The notes under the pieces: generated by a model
Seen by the model: the letters and a program-made list of their open reading frames with translations, nothing else
Told to the model about the DNA's origin: nothing
Database searches by the model: none
Origin: JARFUG01 sp050485365
GTDB lineage: Bacteria > Desulfobacterota > Desulfuromonadia > Desulfuromonadales > JACZKF01
Length of the DNA stretch: 21,646 bases
Direction: 5' to 3'
Assembly (NCBI GenBank): GCA_050485365.1
Contig: JBJHBH010000060.1
Coordinates: forward strand, 1-21,646
Translations under genes and position numbers: made by a program
In this document: piece by piece, positions 1-7,400 of the stretch
Layout of the letters: every line of letters starts with the position of its first letter
How positions within the stretch are numbered: position 1 is the stretch's first letter

Positions 1-3
1 GGT

Positions 4-117
4 TCCCTCCGCGAAGCAGACGTTTGTCGGGCGGAAAAAAACTCGCTTCGCTCAGACAGTTTTTCCGCCTTTATCGCCAAACGTCCACTTCGCTCCGGCT
101 GCGTCAGATGGGAGGGA
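4..117. repeat. Large imperfect inverted repeat at the window edge
   Basis: Nested inverted repeats share one centre. Positions 4-10 (TCCCTCC) pair with 111-117. Positions 11-26 pair with 78-93 with 14 of 16 matches. Positions 31-43 (GCGG, an A-run, then ACT) pair with 58-68, with two extra A on the left arm. The central loop contains CGCTTCGCTCAG. The size and multi-arm shape suggest a dispersed intergenic palindrome or a structured RNA rather than a simple terminator. It may extend beyond the window edge. No gene is assigned here. Confidence 0.55.
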
Positions 118-382
118 GGCAGGAAAATCCGGGTTTCGGGCTTCGGGTTTTAACCCCCAAATAGCCAATGCACTACCGGCGTGGCCTGCACCGCCGTCGA
201 CGGCCCTCTTGAATGCCGGCACCAGGGGAGTTGCCACGAAGCGCAGTCGCTCGTACAGCTCAACCATTTCGCAGTCGCAGAAAACCGCGCGACAGTCATG
301 CCCTCCGCAGGAGAAAAACGCGTTATGCTTACTTTTGCGCGGTCAAAAGTAAGGCGGGGATCGGGGCGCAGCGCCCGCGGTT
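118..382. other. Gene-poor intergenic stretch with palindromes
   Basis: No convincing gene is seen. On the minus strand one frame is open from about 353 to 52 and has a GC-rich-codon patch around 178-290, reading for example ELYERLRFVATPLVPAFKR. That frame then runs into the inverted repeat at 4-117 and I do not recognise a family. It has no ribosome-binding site and no clear start, so it is more likely a dispersed repeat or a decayed fragment. Besides the hairpin listed at 328-353, positions 364-376 form GGGCGC-A-GCGCCC, 6 bases past the stop of the SRPBCC gene. Confidence 0.4.
328..353 (-). terminator. Perfect 10-bp hairpin downstream of the SRPBCC gene
   Basis: CTTACTTTTG at 328-337 pairs perfectly with CAAAAGTAAG at 344-353 around a 6-base loop. 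It lies about 30 bases past the stop of the minus-strand SRPBCC gene. On that strand a run of five T follows about 10 bases after the stem (near 313-317), which is farther than in a classical intrinsic terminator. It could be a terminator or a dispersed palindromic repeat; hairpins of this CTTACTTTTG type recur between genes in many proteobacteria. Confidence 0.45.
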
Positions 383-844
383 TTAACCTCCTCTCCCGAA
401 CCGCCCCAACAAATACTCCCGACGAAAATCGAAGATCCGTCGAAGTTGCCGCCCGACCAGAGGCGCACCGATGCGCCCCAGGGGGCCGAAGGGGAGGGCG
501 TAGTGGACGATGTCGCGCATCTGCGTCCCCCCCTGCGATGCGGCAAAGTGGTGCTGGTGGTGCCAGAAGGCGTACGGACCGAAGCGCTGTTCGTCGATGA
601 AGAGATGCGGCTCGTCGACGTGGGTGATCTCCGTCACCCAGTCGGCCTGCCAGAGGGGGAAGGGCTTGATGCGATAGGTCACGATCATCCCCGGATGCAT
701 CCGCTGCGGCACCTCGGAGGTGATGCGGAAGGCGAGGGAAGGGGGGGTGATGAGGGGGAGGTTTCGCGGGTCGCAGAAGAACTCCCACGCCTCGGCAAGG
801 GGGAGCGGGAGGAACTGACTGCGTTCGAAGCGATGGATCCTCAC
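383..844 (-). CDS. SRPBCC-fold (START/Bet v1-like) ligand-binding protein
   Basis: The 153-residue protein resembles the stand-alone SRPBCC cyclase/dehydrase-like group (COG4276 type). It opens with the typical strand and helix of that fold (MRIHRFERSQFLPLPLAEAWEFF), followed by DPRNLPLITPP, a helix-grip core with GMIVTYRIKPFPLWQADWVTEI, and a C-terminal helix around GRQLRRIFDFRREYL. The length fits a single domain. It has no signal peptide or membrane segment, so it is probably cytosolic and binds a hydrophobic ligand; the ligand is unknown. The start is GTG, and its bases overlap the TGA of the upstream small gene (GTGA). No good ribosome-binding site precedes it, which suggests translational coupling. 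The TetR-regulated efflux operon is divergent. The family call is strong; the function is inferred only from the fold. Confidence 0.8.
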   Translation of the reverse strand: MRIHRFERSQFLPLPLAEAWEFFCDPRNLPLITPPSLAFRITSEVPQRMHPGMIVTYRIKPFPLWQADWVTEITHVDEPHLFIDEQRFGPYAFWHHQHHFAASQGGTQMRDIVHYALPFGPLGRIGAPLVGRQLRRIFDFRREYLLGRFGRGG

Positions 845-1038
845 CTGCGCGGCCCGGGCTTGCCGTCCTCCCTTGGCAGGACCGGCAGGGCGAAGATGTC
901 TTCCTCGGGCGGGGGGATCTCGTCCCCTTCATCCGACTCCAGCATGGCGTCGACCACGGCCTCTTCCGGGTAGCGAGCGCCGTCTTCGGCGCCCGTCGCT
1001 CGTTTCTGCGGGCTCTCTCGATCCGGTCTGTCTTTCAT
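841..1038 (-). CDS. Small acidic protein of unknown function (65 aa)
   Basis: I do not recognise this gene. The protein is very hydrophilic, with basic and acidic residues mixed at the N-terminus, an acidic stretch (LESDEGDEIPPPEEDIF) in the middle and a proline/arginine-rich end. It looks largely disordered. The start at 1038 is chosen because AAGGAG lies 7 bases upstream of ATG; the frame stays open to 1110, but the upstream part has no ribosome-binding site and covers the promoter and operator. Its TGA overlaps the GTG of the SRPBCC gene, so the two are probably one transcript. It is the first gene after the candidate promoter at 1078-1086 and so would sit under the putative TetR operator. 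It could be a partner or chaperone of the SRPBCC protein, but that is speculation. Confidence 0.6.
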   Translation of the reverse strand: MKDRPDRESPQKRATGAEDGARYPEEAVVDAMLESDEGDEIPPPEEDIFALPVLPREDGKPGPRR

Positions 1039-1061
1039 CGGGTGCTCCTTCGTGACGATTG

Positions 1062-1081
1062 TGCTCTTCATGATAAGAGCA
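1062..1081. promoter_or_regulatory. Candidate operator: perfect 7-bp inverted repeat
   Basis: TGCTCTT (1062-1068), a 6-base spacer (CATGAT) and AAGAGCA (1075-1081) form a perfect 20-bp dyad. It lies between the divergent minus-strand operon and the tetR-like gene, and covers half of the -10 element of the minus-strand promoter. TetR-family repressors typically bind dyads of this size next to their own gene. Binding by the regulator at 1167-1805 is inferred from position and symmetry. Confidence 0.55.
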
Positions 1082-1086
1082 TACCA
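1078..1086 (-). promoter_or_regulatory. Extended -10 promoter for the SRPBCC operon
   Basis: Read on the minus strand, TGG-TATGCT matches an extended -10 element (TGn followed by 4 of 6 bases of TATAAT). No good -35 hexamer is present, which is common for extended -10 promoters. Transcription would start near 1071, leaving a leader of about 33 bases before the ATG at 1038. Confidence 0.4.
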
Positions 1087-1111
1087 TTTTTTGCTTCTGT
1101 GCATCGGCACC

Positions 1112-1140
1112 TTGACTGATGGTCATACGTTTGTTTTAAT
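1112..1140 (+). promoter_or_regulatory. Sigma70-type promoter of the tetR-efflux operon
   Basis: TTGACT at 1112-1117 (5 of 6), a 17-base spacer and TTTAAT at 1135-1140 (5 of 6) make a good sigma70 promoter. The predicted start is near 1147, about 20 bases before the ATG at 1167. A short dyad TGAC-N5-GTCA (1113-1125) overlaps the -35 and could be a second, weaker repressor site. Confidence 0.65.
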
Positions 1141-1166
1141 CGATCGTCTGAGGACAGGAGAGGACG

Positions 1167-1805
1167 ATGATTCAAAGCAACACCAAGGAGCGGATTCTCG
1201 ACGCCGCCGAGCATCTCTTTGCGGCGGAGGGGTTTCACAGCACCTCGTTGAGACGGCTCACCTCCGCCGCCGACGTCAATCTGGCGGCCGTCAACTATCA
1301 CTTCGGCTCGAAGGAGGCGCTCCTCGAAGCGGTCTTCGAGCGGCGCCTGGTGCCGCTGAACCGGGAGCGCAGAGAGAGGCTCGACGAGGTCATCGAGACG
1401 GCCCGACGCCAAAAGACGCTCCCGCGCCCCGCCGACGTGCTGCGCTCCTTCATCGAGCCGACCCTCCATTTTCGCGAAAGCGGCGCGGGGGCCGAGTCCT
1501 TCATCCTTCTGGTCGGGCGGGCGCTGGCCGAGCCCGACGACACCATCCGGAAAATCTTCATGCGGCACATGGAGCCTCTGTTTCTCCAGTTGTACAGGAC
1601 GCTCTGCGAGGCCCTCCCCGACTTCTCGCCGAATCTCGTCTTCTGGCGCCTGCACTTCACCCTCGGGGCGATGAGCCACACCATGTGCATGAACGGGCGC
1701 TTCAAGATCGTTCCGCCGGGGGTGGAGCCCCCCTCGGACGCCGCGTCGCTGACGCAGATCCTTCTGGACTATCTCGTCGCCGGAATGGAGAGCCCATGCG
1801 CCTGA
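1167..1805 (+). CDS. TetR/AcrR-family transcriptional regulator
   Basis: This 212-residue protein has an N-terminal TetR DNA-binding domain. Helix 1 is around KERILDAAEHLFAAEGF (7-23) and the helix-turn-helix runs from about 28 to 52 (SLRRLTSAADVNLAAVNYHF, then GSKEALLEAV). The C-terminal ligand domain, with WRLHFTLGAMSHTM near residue 170, resembles the PsrA/CerR-like TetR C-terminal type, whose members respond to fatty-acid-like or drug-like ligands. The start is supported by AGGAGAGG just upstream of ATG. It is the first gene of the efflux operon, and its last 10 bases overlap the start of the outer-membrane gene, so it most likely represses its own operon and perhaps the divergent SRPBCC operon. 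Family call is firm; the ligand is unknown. Confidence 0.9.
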   Translation: MIQSNTKERILDAAEHLFAAEGFHSTSLRRLTSAADVNLAAVNYHFGSKEALLEAVFERRLVPLNRERRERLDEVIETARRQKTLPRPADVLRSFIEPTLHFRESGAGAESFILLVGRALAEPDDTIRKIFMRHMEPLFLQLYRTLCEALPDFSPNLVFWRLHFTLGAMSHTMCMNGRFKIVPPGVEPPSDAASLTQILLDYLVAGMESPCA

Positions 1806-3202
1806 GTCTCCTCGTCGCCCCGGCCCTTCTTCTTGTTTTCGTCGCCGGGTGCGCCGTTCACCGCCCCCAGCCTACCCCCCTCCCCGTGGAGCCCCCTGCG
1901 GCCTTCGCCGAACCGACCCTCTTGCTGGAGCCCTTCACGGGGCGCTGGTGGGAGAGCTTCGGCGATGTGCGCCTGAACGCCGTCATGGAGGAGGCCCTCG
2001 CCGCCAATCTCGATCTGGAGCAGGCCCATGCGCGCCTCGCCCAGACCGAGGCGCTTCTGCGCACCGCGGCGGCCGCCGAGCGCCCGGCCCTCACGGTGGA
2101 GGGCGCCGCAGGCAGAGGGCGGCAGAGCGCCCCCGTCGGCGCGCCGTTCGCCCCGGCGACGGCGGACACCTACCGTCTCTCGGCGGTCGCCTCCTACGAG
2201 ATCGATCTGTGGCGAAGGCTCTCAAGCCGCACCGAGGCCGCGCACCTCGACGCCCTGGCGGCGCGGCAGGAGGTGAAGGCCCTCACCCTTGCCGTCACGG
2301 CGCGGGTGGCCGACCTGTACTACCTGGCGGCGGAGCAGCGCGCGCAGATCGCCCTGTCGGAGCGCACCATCGCCGCCTTCGCCGACACCCTGGAGCGGGT
2401 GGAACTGCGCTACCGCGAGGGGCTCGTTCCCCCTCTCGATGTCTACCAGTCGAGGCAGAACCTCGCGACGGCGCAGGCCCGCCGCCCGCAGTTCGAGAAC
2501 GCCCTGGCCGTGGCCGAAAACGCTCTGGCCGTCCTTCTCGGGCGCTACCCTCGCTCGCCCGAGGATGACGCGCCGGAGACGCTCCCGACGATTCATCCCT
2601 TCGCCGCCGGGGTGCCGGGGGAGCTTCTCGCTCGGCGCCCCGACATCGAGGCGGCCCTCTATCGCCTTCAAGCGAGCGATGCGCGCATCGGCGCCGCCAT
2701 CGCCGAGCGCTTCCCCGCGCTGCGTCTCACCGGCAGCTACGGCGCCTCGGGGACCGAGCTCGGCGATCTCCTCTCATCAGGGGCGATCTTCTGGAACCTG
2801 CTGCTGGGGATCGCCCAACCGGTCCTCGACGGCGGCCGGCGCGAGGCGGAAGTTGAGCGCACCCGAGCGGTCTTCCGCGAGGATCTCGCCCGCTACCACC
2901 AGAGCGTCCTCGTCGCCTTTCGCGAGGTGGAGGACGCCCTGGCCGCCAACCGCACCAGCGAAGAGCGCCTGCGGCACCTCGAGACGCGGCAGGAGGCGAG
3001 CGCCGCCGCCCTGCGAATCGCCCTCGACCGCTACCTGCAGGGGCTCTCGGACTATCTCCCCGTCCTGACCGCCCAGGGGCTGCACTTCGACGCCCAGAGC
3101 CAACTCCTGGCGGCGCGGCGTCAGCTCGTCGCCGAGCGCATCACCCTGGCGCGTGCGCTGGGGGGAGAGTGGATGGACGAGGCGATGGAGAAGCGAAGAT
3201 GA
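1796..3202 (+). CDS. RND efflux outer-membrane lipoprotein (NodT/OprM-like)
   Basis: The 468-residue protein is the outer-membrane channel of a tripartite efflux pump. It begins with a lipoprotein signal peptide ending in VAG before Cys19, so the mature protein should be lipid-anchored. Two OEP repeats follow, each with a long coiled coil: the first around EALAANLDLEQAHARLAQTE, the second beginning with the family motif RRPDIEAALYRLQASDARIG and continuing through FPALRLTGSYG to EVEDALAANRTSEERL. Length fits the NodT family. The start is ATG at 1796 inside the end of the tetR-like gene (10-base overlap), with GGAG just upstream; the open frame extends much further 5' but that part is the shadow of the regulator. 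The adaptor and pump genes follow in the operon. The substrate is not predictable. Confidence 0.92.
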   Translation: MRLSLLVAPALLLVFVAGCAVHRPQPTPLPVEPPAAFAEPTLLLEPFTGRWWESFGDVRLNAVMEEALAANLDLEQAHARLAQTEALLRTAAAAERPALTVEGAAGRGRQSAPVGAPFAPATADTYRLSAVASYEIDLWRRLSSRTEAAHLDALAARQEVKALTLAVTARVADLYYLAAEQRAQIALSERTIAAFADTLERVELRYREGLVPPLDVYQSRQNLATAQARRPQFENALAVAENALAVLLGRYPRSPEDDAPETLPTIHPFAAGVPGELLARRPDIEAALYRLQASDARIGAAIAERFPALRLTGSYGASGTELGDLLSSGAIFWNLLLGIAQPVLDGGRREAEVERTRAVFREDLARYHQSVLVAFREVEDALAANRTSEERLRHLETRQEASAAALRIALDRYLQGLSDYLPVLTAQGLHFDAQSQLLAARRQLVAERITLARALGGEWMDEAMEKRR

Positions 3203-3207
3203 GGTTT

Positions 3208-3239
3208 GGTCCCATACGACCTATGGATCCCATGGGACC
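3208..3239. repeat. GGTCCCAT palindromic repeat in the efflux operon
   Basis: GGTCCCAT (3208-3215) and ATGGGACC (3232-3239) form an 8-bp inverted repeat. The segment between and after them contains further degenerate copies of a CC(C/T)ATRGG-like unit (GACCTATGG, TCCCATGGGA, CCTATAG) spaced about 10 bases apart. It fills the only sizeable gap inside the operon, between the outer-membrane and adaptor genes, and is AT-richer than its neighbours. Repeats of this CCCATAGG type are, from memory, scattered in Geobacter-like genomes. It may stabilise or process the mRNA. Confidence 0.6.
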
Positions 3240-3265
3240 TATAGAAACACTTTAAGGAAATCACC

Positions 3266-4450
3266 ATGTCCGTCAAATCGAAGATCGTCCGCATCGTCCT
3301 TCCGCTCCTCATCCTCGCCGCAGGGATCGTGGCGGCCAAGACCCTCATCGCCAACCGCCCCGAGCCCCAGCGCACGGTGCGGGAGAACCCCGGCGCTCTG
3401 GTCGAGACGCTGACGGTGGAGCGCGGCGAGCGGCAGGTGCGGGTCTACGGCACCGGGACGGTGCAGGCGCGCAATCAGGTGGAGATCATCCCCCAGGTCG
3501 GAGGGCGGGTGACGGAGGTGTCGCCGAACCTGGTGGCGGGGGGCTTCTTCGCCGAGGGGGAACTGCTTTTCCGCATCGAGGAGGCCGACTACCGCCTCGC
3601 CCTCGACCGCGCCCGTGCCGCCCTCGCAAAAGCCGAGTTCGACCTGGCCACCGTCGAGGGGCAGGCCCGCGTCGCCCGGCAGGAGTGGGGGCGCCTCGAC
3701 CTCTCGGGGGGCGCCGAAGCCCCCAACCCCCTCGTTCTTTTCGAGCCGCAGCTCAAAAACGCCGAGGCCGCTCTGCTGTCGGCCCGGGCGTCGCTGCGCC
3801 AGGCCGAGCTCGACCTGGAGCGCACGGCGGTGCGCGCCCCCTTCGACGCCGTCGTCCTCTCCAGAAACGTCGATCTCGGGCAGATCGTGCGCACGGGCGC
3901 CACGGCGGCGGTCCTGGCCGGCTCGCAGCAGGCGGAGATCGTCGTCCCGCTTCCGCTGCATGAGCTCGGCTGGCTGCAGATCCCCCGCGGCGCCGGAGGC
4001 ACAGGTTCCGAGGCGACGGTACAGCTCGCCACCGGCGGGCGAACCTTCTTTTGGACGGGGCGCATCGTGCGCTCCCTCGGAGAGGTCGATCAGCTTGGGC
4101 GCATGGCCCGCGTCGTCGTCGCCGTCGAAGATCCCTACGGCCTGAAAAGGGCAGAGGATCGCCCCGAGCTCGCCGTCGGCACCTTCGTCCAGGTCATCCT
4201 GCACGGCCGCACCCTGCCCGACGCGGCGGTCCTTCCGGCCGGCGCCCTGCGCGACGACGGGACGGTCTGGGTCATGAACGACGAGCGCCTCGTCGTGCGC
4301 AGCGTCGAGGTGGTGCGCCGCACCCGCGACGAGGTGGTCATCGGCGAAGGGATCACCTCGGGAGATAAAGTCGTCCTCACCCCCGTCGCCGGAGCCGCCG
4401 AGGGGATGAGGCTTCGCTCGCGCACCGAAGCCGCCGCGACGGAGCAGTGA
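3266..4450 (+). CDS. RND efflux periplasmic adaptor (membrane fusion protein)
   Basis: This 394-residue protein links the inner-membrane pump to the outer-membrane channel. It has an N-terminal membrane anchor (residues about 6-28) without a lipobox. The first half of the lipoyl/barrel-sandwich domain follows (ARNQVEIIPQVGGRVTEVSP, about 68-87). The helical hairpin is at roughly 110-190 (ARAALAKAEFDLATVEGQARVA and KNAEAALLSARASLRQAELDLE). Then come the second lipoyl half (RTAVRAPFDAVVLSRNVDLGQIV), the beta-barrel domain and a membrane-proximal domain ending in GDKVVLTPVAGAAEGMRLR. AAGGAAAT precedes the ATG. The stop is followed after a single base by the pump gene. Family and role are firm. 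Confidence 0.92.
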   Translation: MSVKSKIVRIVLPLLILAAGIVAAKTLIANRPEPQRTVRENPGALVETLTVERGERQVRVYGTGTVQARNQVEIIPQVGGRVTEVSPNLVAGGFFAEGELLFRIEEADYRLALDRARAALAKAEFDLATVEGQARVARQEWGRLDLSGGAEAPNPLVLFEPQLKNAEAALLSARASLRQAELDLERTAVRAPFDAVVLSRNVDLGQIVRTGATAAVLAGSQQAEIVVPLPLHELGWLQIPRGAGGTGSEATVQLATGGRTFFWTGRIVRSLGEVDQLGRMARVVVAVEDPYGLKRAEDRPELAVGTFVQVILHGRTLPDAAVLPAGALRDDGTVWVMNDERLVVRSVEVVRRTRDEVVIGEGITSGDKVVLTPVAGAAEGMRLRSRTEAAATEQ

Positions 4451-4451
4451 G

Positions 4452-7400
4452 ATGAGCGGTCCCATCGCCTGGATGGCAAAAAACCACGTCGCCGCCAACC
4501 TCCTCATGCTCGTCTTCGTCGTGGGCGGCTTCGTCCTCGGCCCCAAGGTCAAGCAGGAGGTCTTCCCCGAGGTCACCCTCGACTGGATCTCCGTCACCGT
4601 CGCCTATCCCGGCGCCGGCCCCGAGGAGGTCGAGGACGGCATCCTGCTCAAGATCGAGGAGAACATCTCCGGGATCGACGGGATCAAGCAGATCAAGTCG
4701 ACGGCCGCCGAGGGGGTGGGGCGGGTGCTGGTCGAGATCCGCGAGGGGGCCGACCCCGACGCGGTGCTGCAGGACGTCAAGAGCGAGGTCGACCGCATCA
4801 CCACCTTCCCCCTCGACGCCGAGGAGCCGCAGATCACCAAGCTCCTCACCCGGCGCGAGGTCATCTCCGTCGTCGTCTACGGCGACGTCTCCGAGCGCAG
4901 CCTGCGCGAATGGGCCGAAGTCGTGCGCGACGAGCTCCTCGCCTACGAGCAGATCACCCAGGTCGACCTCGGCGGGGTGCGCCCCTACGAGATCTCCATC
5001 GAGATCGCCGAGGAGAACCTTCGCCGCTACAATCTGACCCTCGATCAGGTGGCGCAGAAGGTGCGCCGCGCCTCCCTCGACCTGCCCGGCGGGACGATCC
5101 GCACCGAAGGGGGGGAGATCCTGCTGCGCACCAAAGAGCGGCGCTACATCGGCCCGGAGTACGCCGACATCGTCGTCCTCACCCGGCCTGACGGCACCCT
5201 GGTACGCCTCGGCGACATCGCCGCGGTGCGCGACACCTTCCAGGAGACCGACACGTCGGCCACCTTCGACGGCAAGCCGGCGGCGATGGTGAAGATCTTC
5301 CGGGTCGGCGAGCAGAAGCCGACGCAGATCTCGCGCATCGTCCACGATTATGTGGAGCGAAAGAGCGAGCTGCTGCCGCCGACGGTGCGGATCGCCACCT
5401 GGAACGACACCAGCGAGCTCTTCGAGAGCCGCAGAAATCTGCTGCTGAAGAACGCCGCCATCGGCCTGGTGCTCATCTTCATCGTCCTGGGGCTCTTTCT
5501 CGAGATCCGCCTCGCCCTGTGGGTTATGCTCGGCATCCCCGTCTCCTTCCTCGGGACCCTCTTCCTGATGCCCGCGCTGGGGGTGTCGATCAACATGATC
5601 TCCCTCTTCGCCTACATCCTTGCCCTGGGGATCGTCGTGGACGACTCCATCGTCGTCGGCGAAAACATCTACGAGCAGCGCCAGCTCGGAAAACCGTACC
5701 TCGCCGCGGCCGTCGACGGTACCCGCGAGGTCGGCATCCCCGTCGTCTTCTCCGTCCTCACCACCATCGCCGCATTCACCCCCCTTATCTTCGTGAGCGG
5801 AACGATGGGGAAGTTCATCCAGGCGATCCCGCTGGTCGTCATCTCCATCCTCTTCGTCTCGCTCATCAAGTGCCTCTTCATCCTCCCGGCCCACCTCTCC
5901 CTCGGCAGGCCGCGTCCCGCCACGGGCGGAGTCCTCCTGGCAATGGAGCGGGTGCGCCTCGCCTTCGGCGGGGGGCTGCAGCGCTTCGTCGCCGGCCCCT
6001 ATCGGCGCGCTCTGCGCCTGTGCGTGGAGTGGCGCTACGTGACGCTGGCGACGGCGGTGGCGGTGCTGATTCTTTCGGTGGGGATCGTCGGCGGCGGGAT
6101 CGTGAAATTCACCTTCATGCCCGAGGTCGACGGCGACGTGATCACCGCCTCGGTGCAGATGCCGCCGGGGACCCCGGTGACCGAGACCGACCGTGTCCGA
6201 AGGTTCGTCGAGGAGAAGGGGATGGAGACGGTCGCCGAGATCGATGCGCGCAGACCGGGGGAGCAGAGCGTCCTTCGTCACCTGTATGCCGTCGTCGGGG
6301 GGACGATCGCCGAAGGGGGGCCCGCGGGGGCGGGGGCGTCGAGCGGCGCGCACCTGGCCGATCTCGCCCTCTTTCTCACCCGAAGCGAGGAGCGCGACGT
6401 GCGGGCCTCCGAGATCACGGCGCTGTGGCGGCAGAAGGTGGGGGAGGTCCCCGGCGTCGAGTCCCTCGTCTTCAAGTCGAACCTGGTGCGCATGGGGGCG
6501 AACATCGACGTGCAGCTCGCCCACGACGACTTCGCCGTCCTCACCGCGGCGGCCGCGCGCATCAAGGAGGAGCTTGCGGCCTATCCCGGCGTCGGCGACA
6601 TCGAGGACAGCTACGCGCAAGGCAAGCGCGAGCTCCTGATCCGCCTGAAGCCCGAGGCGCGCACCCTCGGCATCACCGAGGACGATCTCGGACGCCAGAT
6701 CCGCAGCGCCTTCTTCGGCGCCGAGGCGCTGCGCCTGCAGCGCGGCCGCAACGAAGTCCGCGTCATGGTGCGCTACCCCGAGGCCGAGCGCACGAGCCTG
6801 TGGGACTTCGAGGCGATGCGCATCCGCACCCCGCAGGGGGGGGAGATCCCCCTGGCGCAGGCCGCATGGGTCGAGGAGGGGCGCGGTTACTCGGTCATCC
6901 AGCGCACCGACCGCAAGCGCGTCGTCAACGTCACCGCCACCGTCGACAGCCGCGAGGCGAACGCCGGGGAGATCCTCGCAGACCTGCAGCGCGGCTCTCT
7001 GGCCGAGCTCGTCCGCGACTATCCGGGGCTCGCCTTCGACCTCGAGGGGGAGGAGCGCGAGCGGCGCGAGTCCCTCGGCAGCATGCGAAGCGGCTTCACC
7101 CTCGCCCTCTTCGCCATCTTCGCCCTGCTGGCGATCCCGTTTCGCTCCTACACCCAGCCTCTCATCATCATGGCGGTCATCCCCTTCGGCATCGTCGGGG
7201 CGATCCTGGGTCACCTCATCATGGGGTTCAATCTCTCGATGCTGAGCCTCTTCGGCATCGTGGCGCTCACCGGCGTCGTCGTCAACAACTCGCTTCTGCT
7301 CATCGACCGTATCAATACCAACCGGCGTGAGGCCGGCGTGGCCCTGGAGCGCGCCGTGAGCGCCGCCGCCGAGCGCCGCTTCCGCCCGATCCTGCTCACC

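Noticed and set aside
192..206. 15-bp exact match CGCCGTCGACGGCCC at 192-206 and 17546-17560
   Set aside because: In GC-rich DNA of this length a single 15-base match is expected by chance, and the flanks do not match.
1..382. CRISPR array or IS end at the left edge
   Set aside because: No regularly spaced direct repeats and no transposase; the pattern is inverted, not tandem.
1052..1795. 5' extension of the outer-membrane lipoprotein frame
   Set aside because: The extension overlaps the TetR gene in another frame, and the ATG at 1796 is followed directly by a lipoprotein signal peptide.
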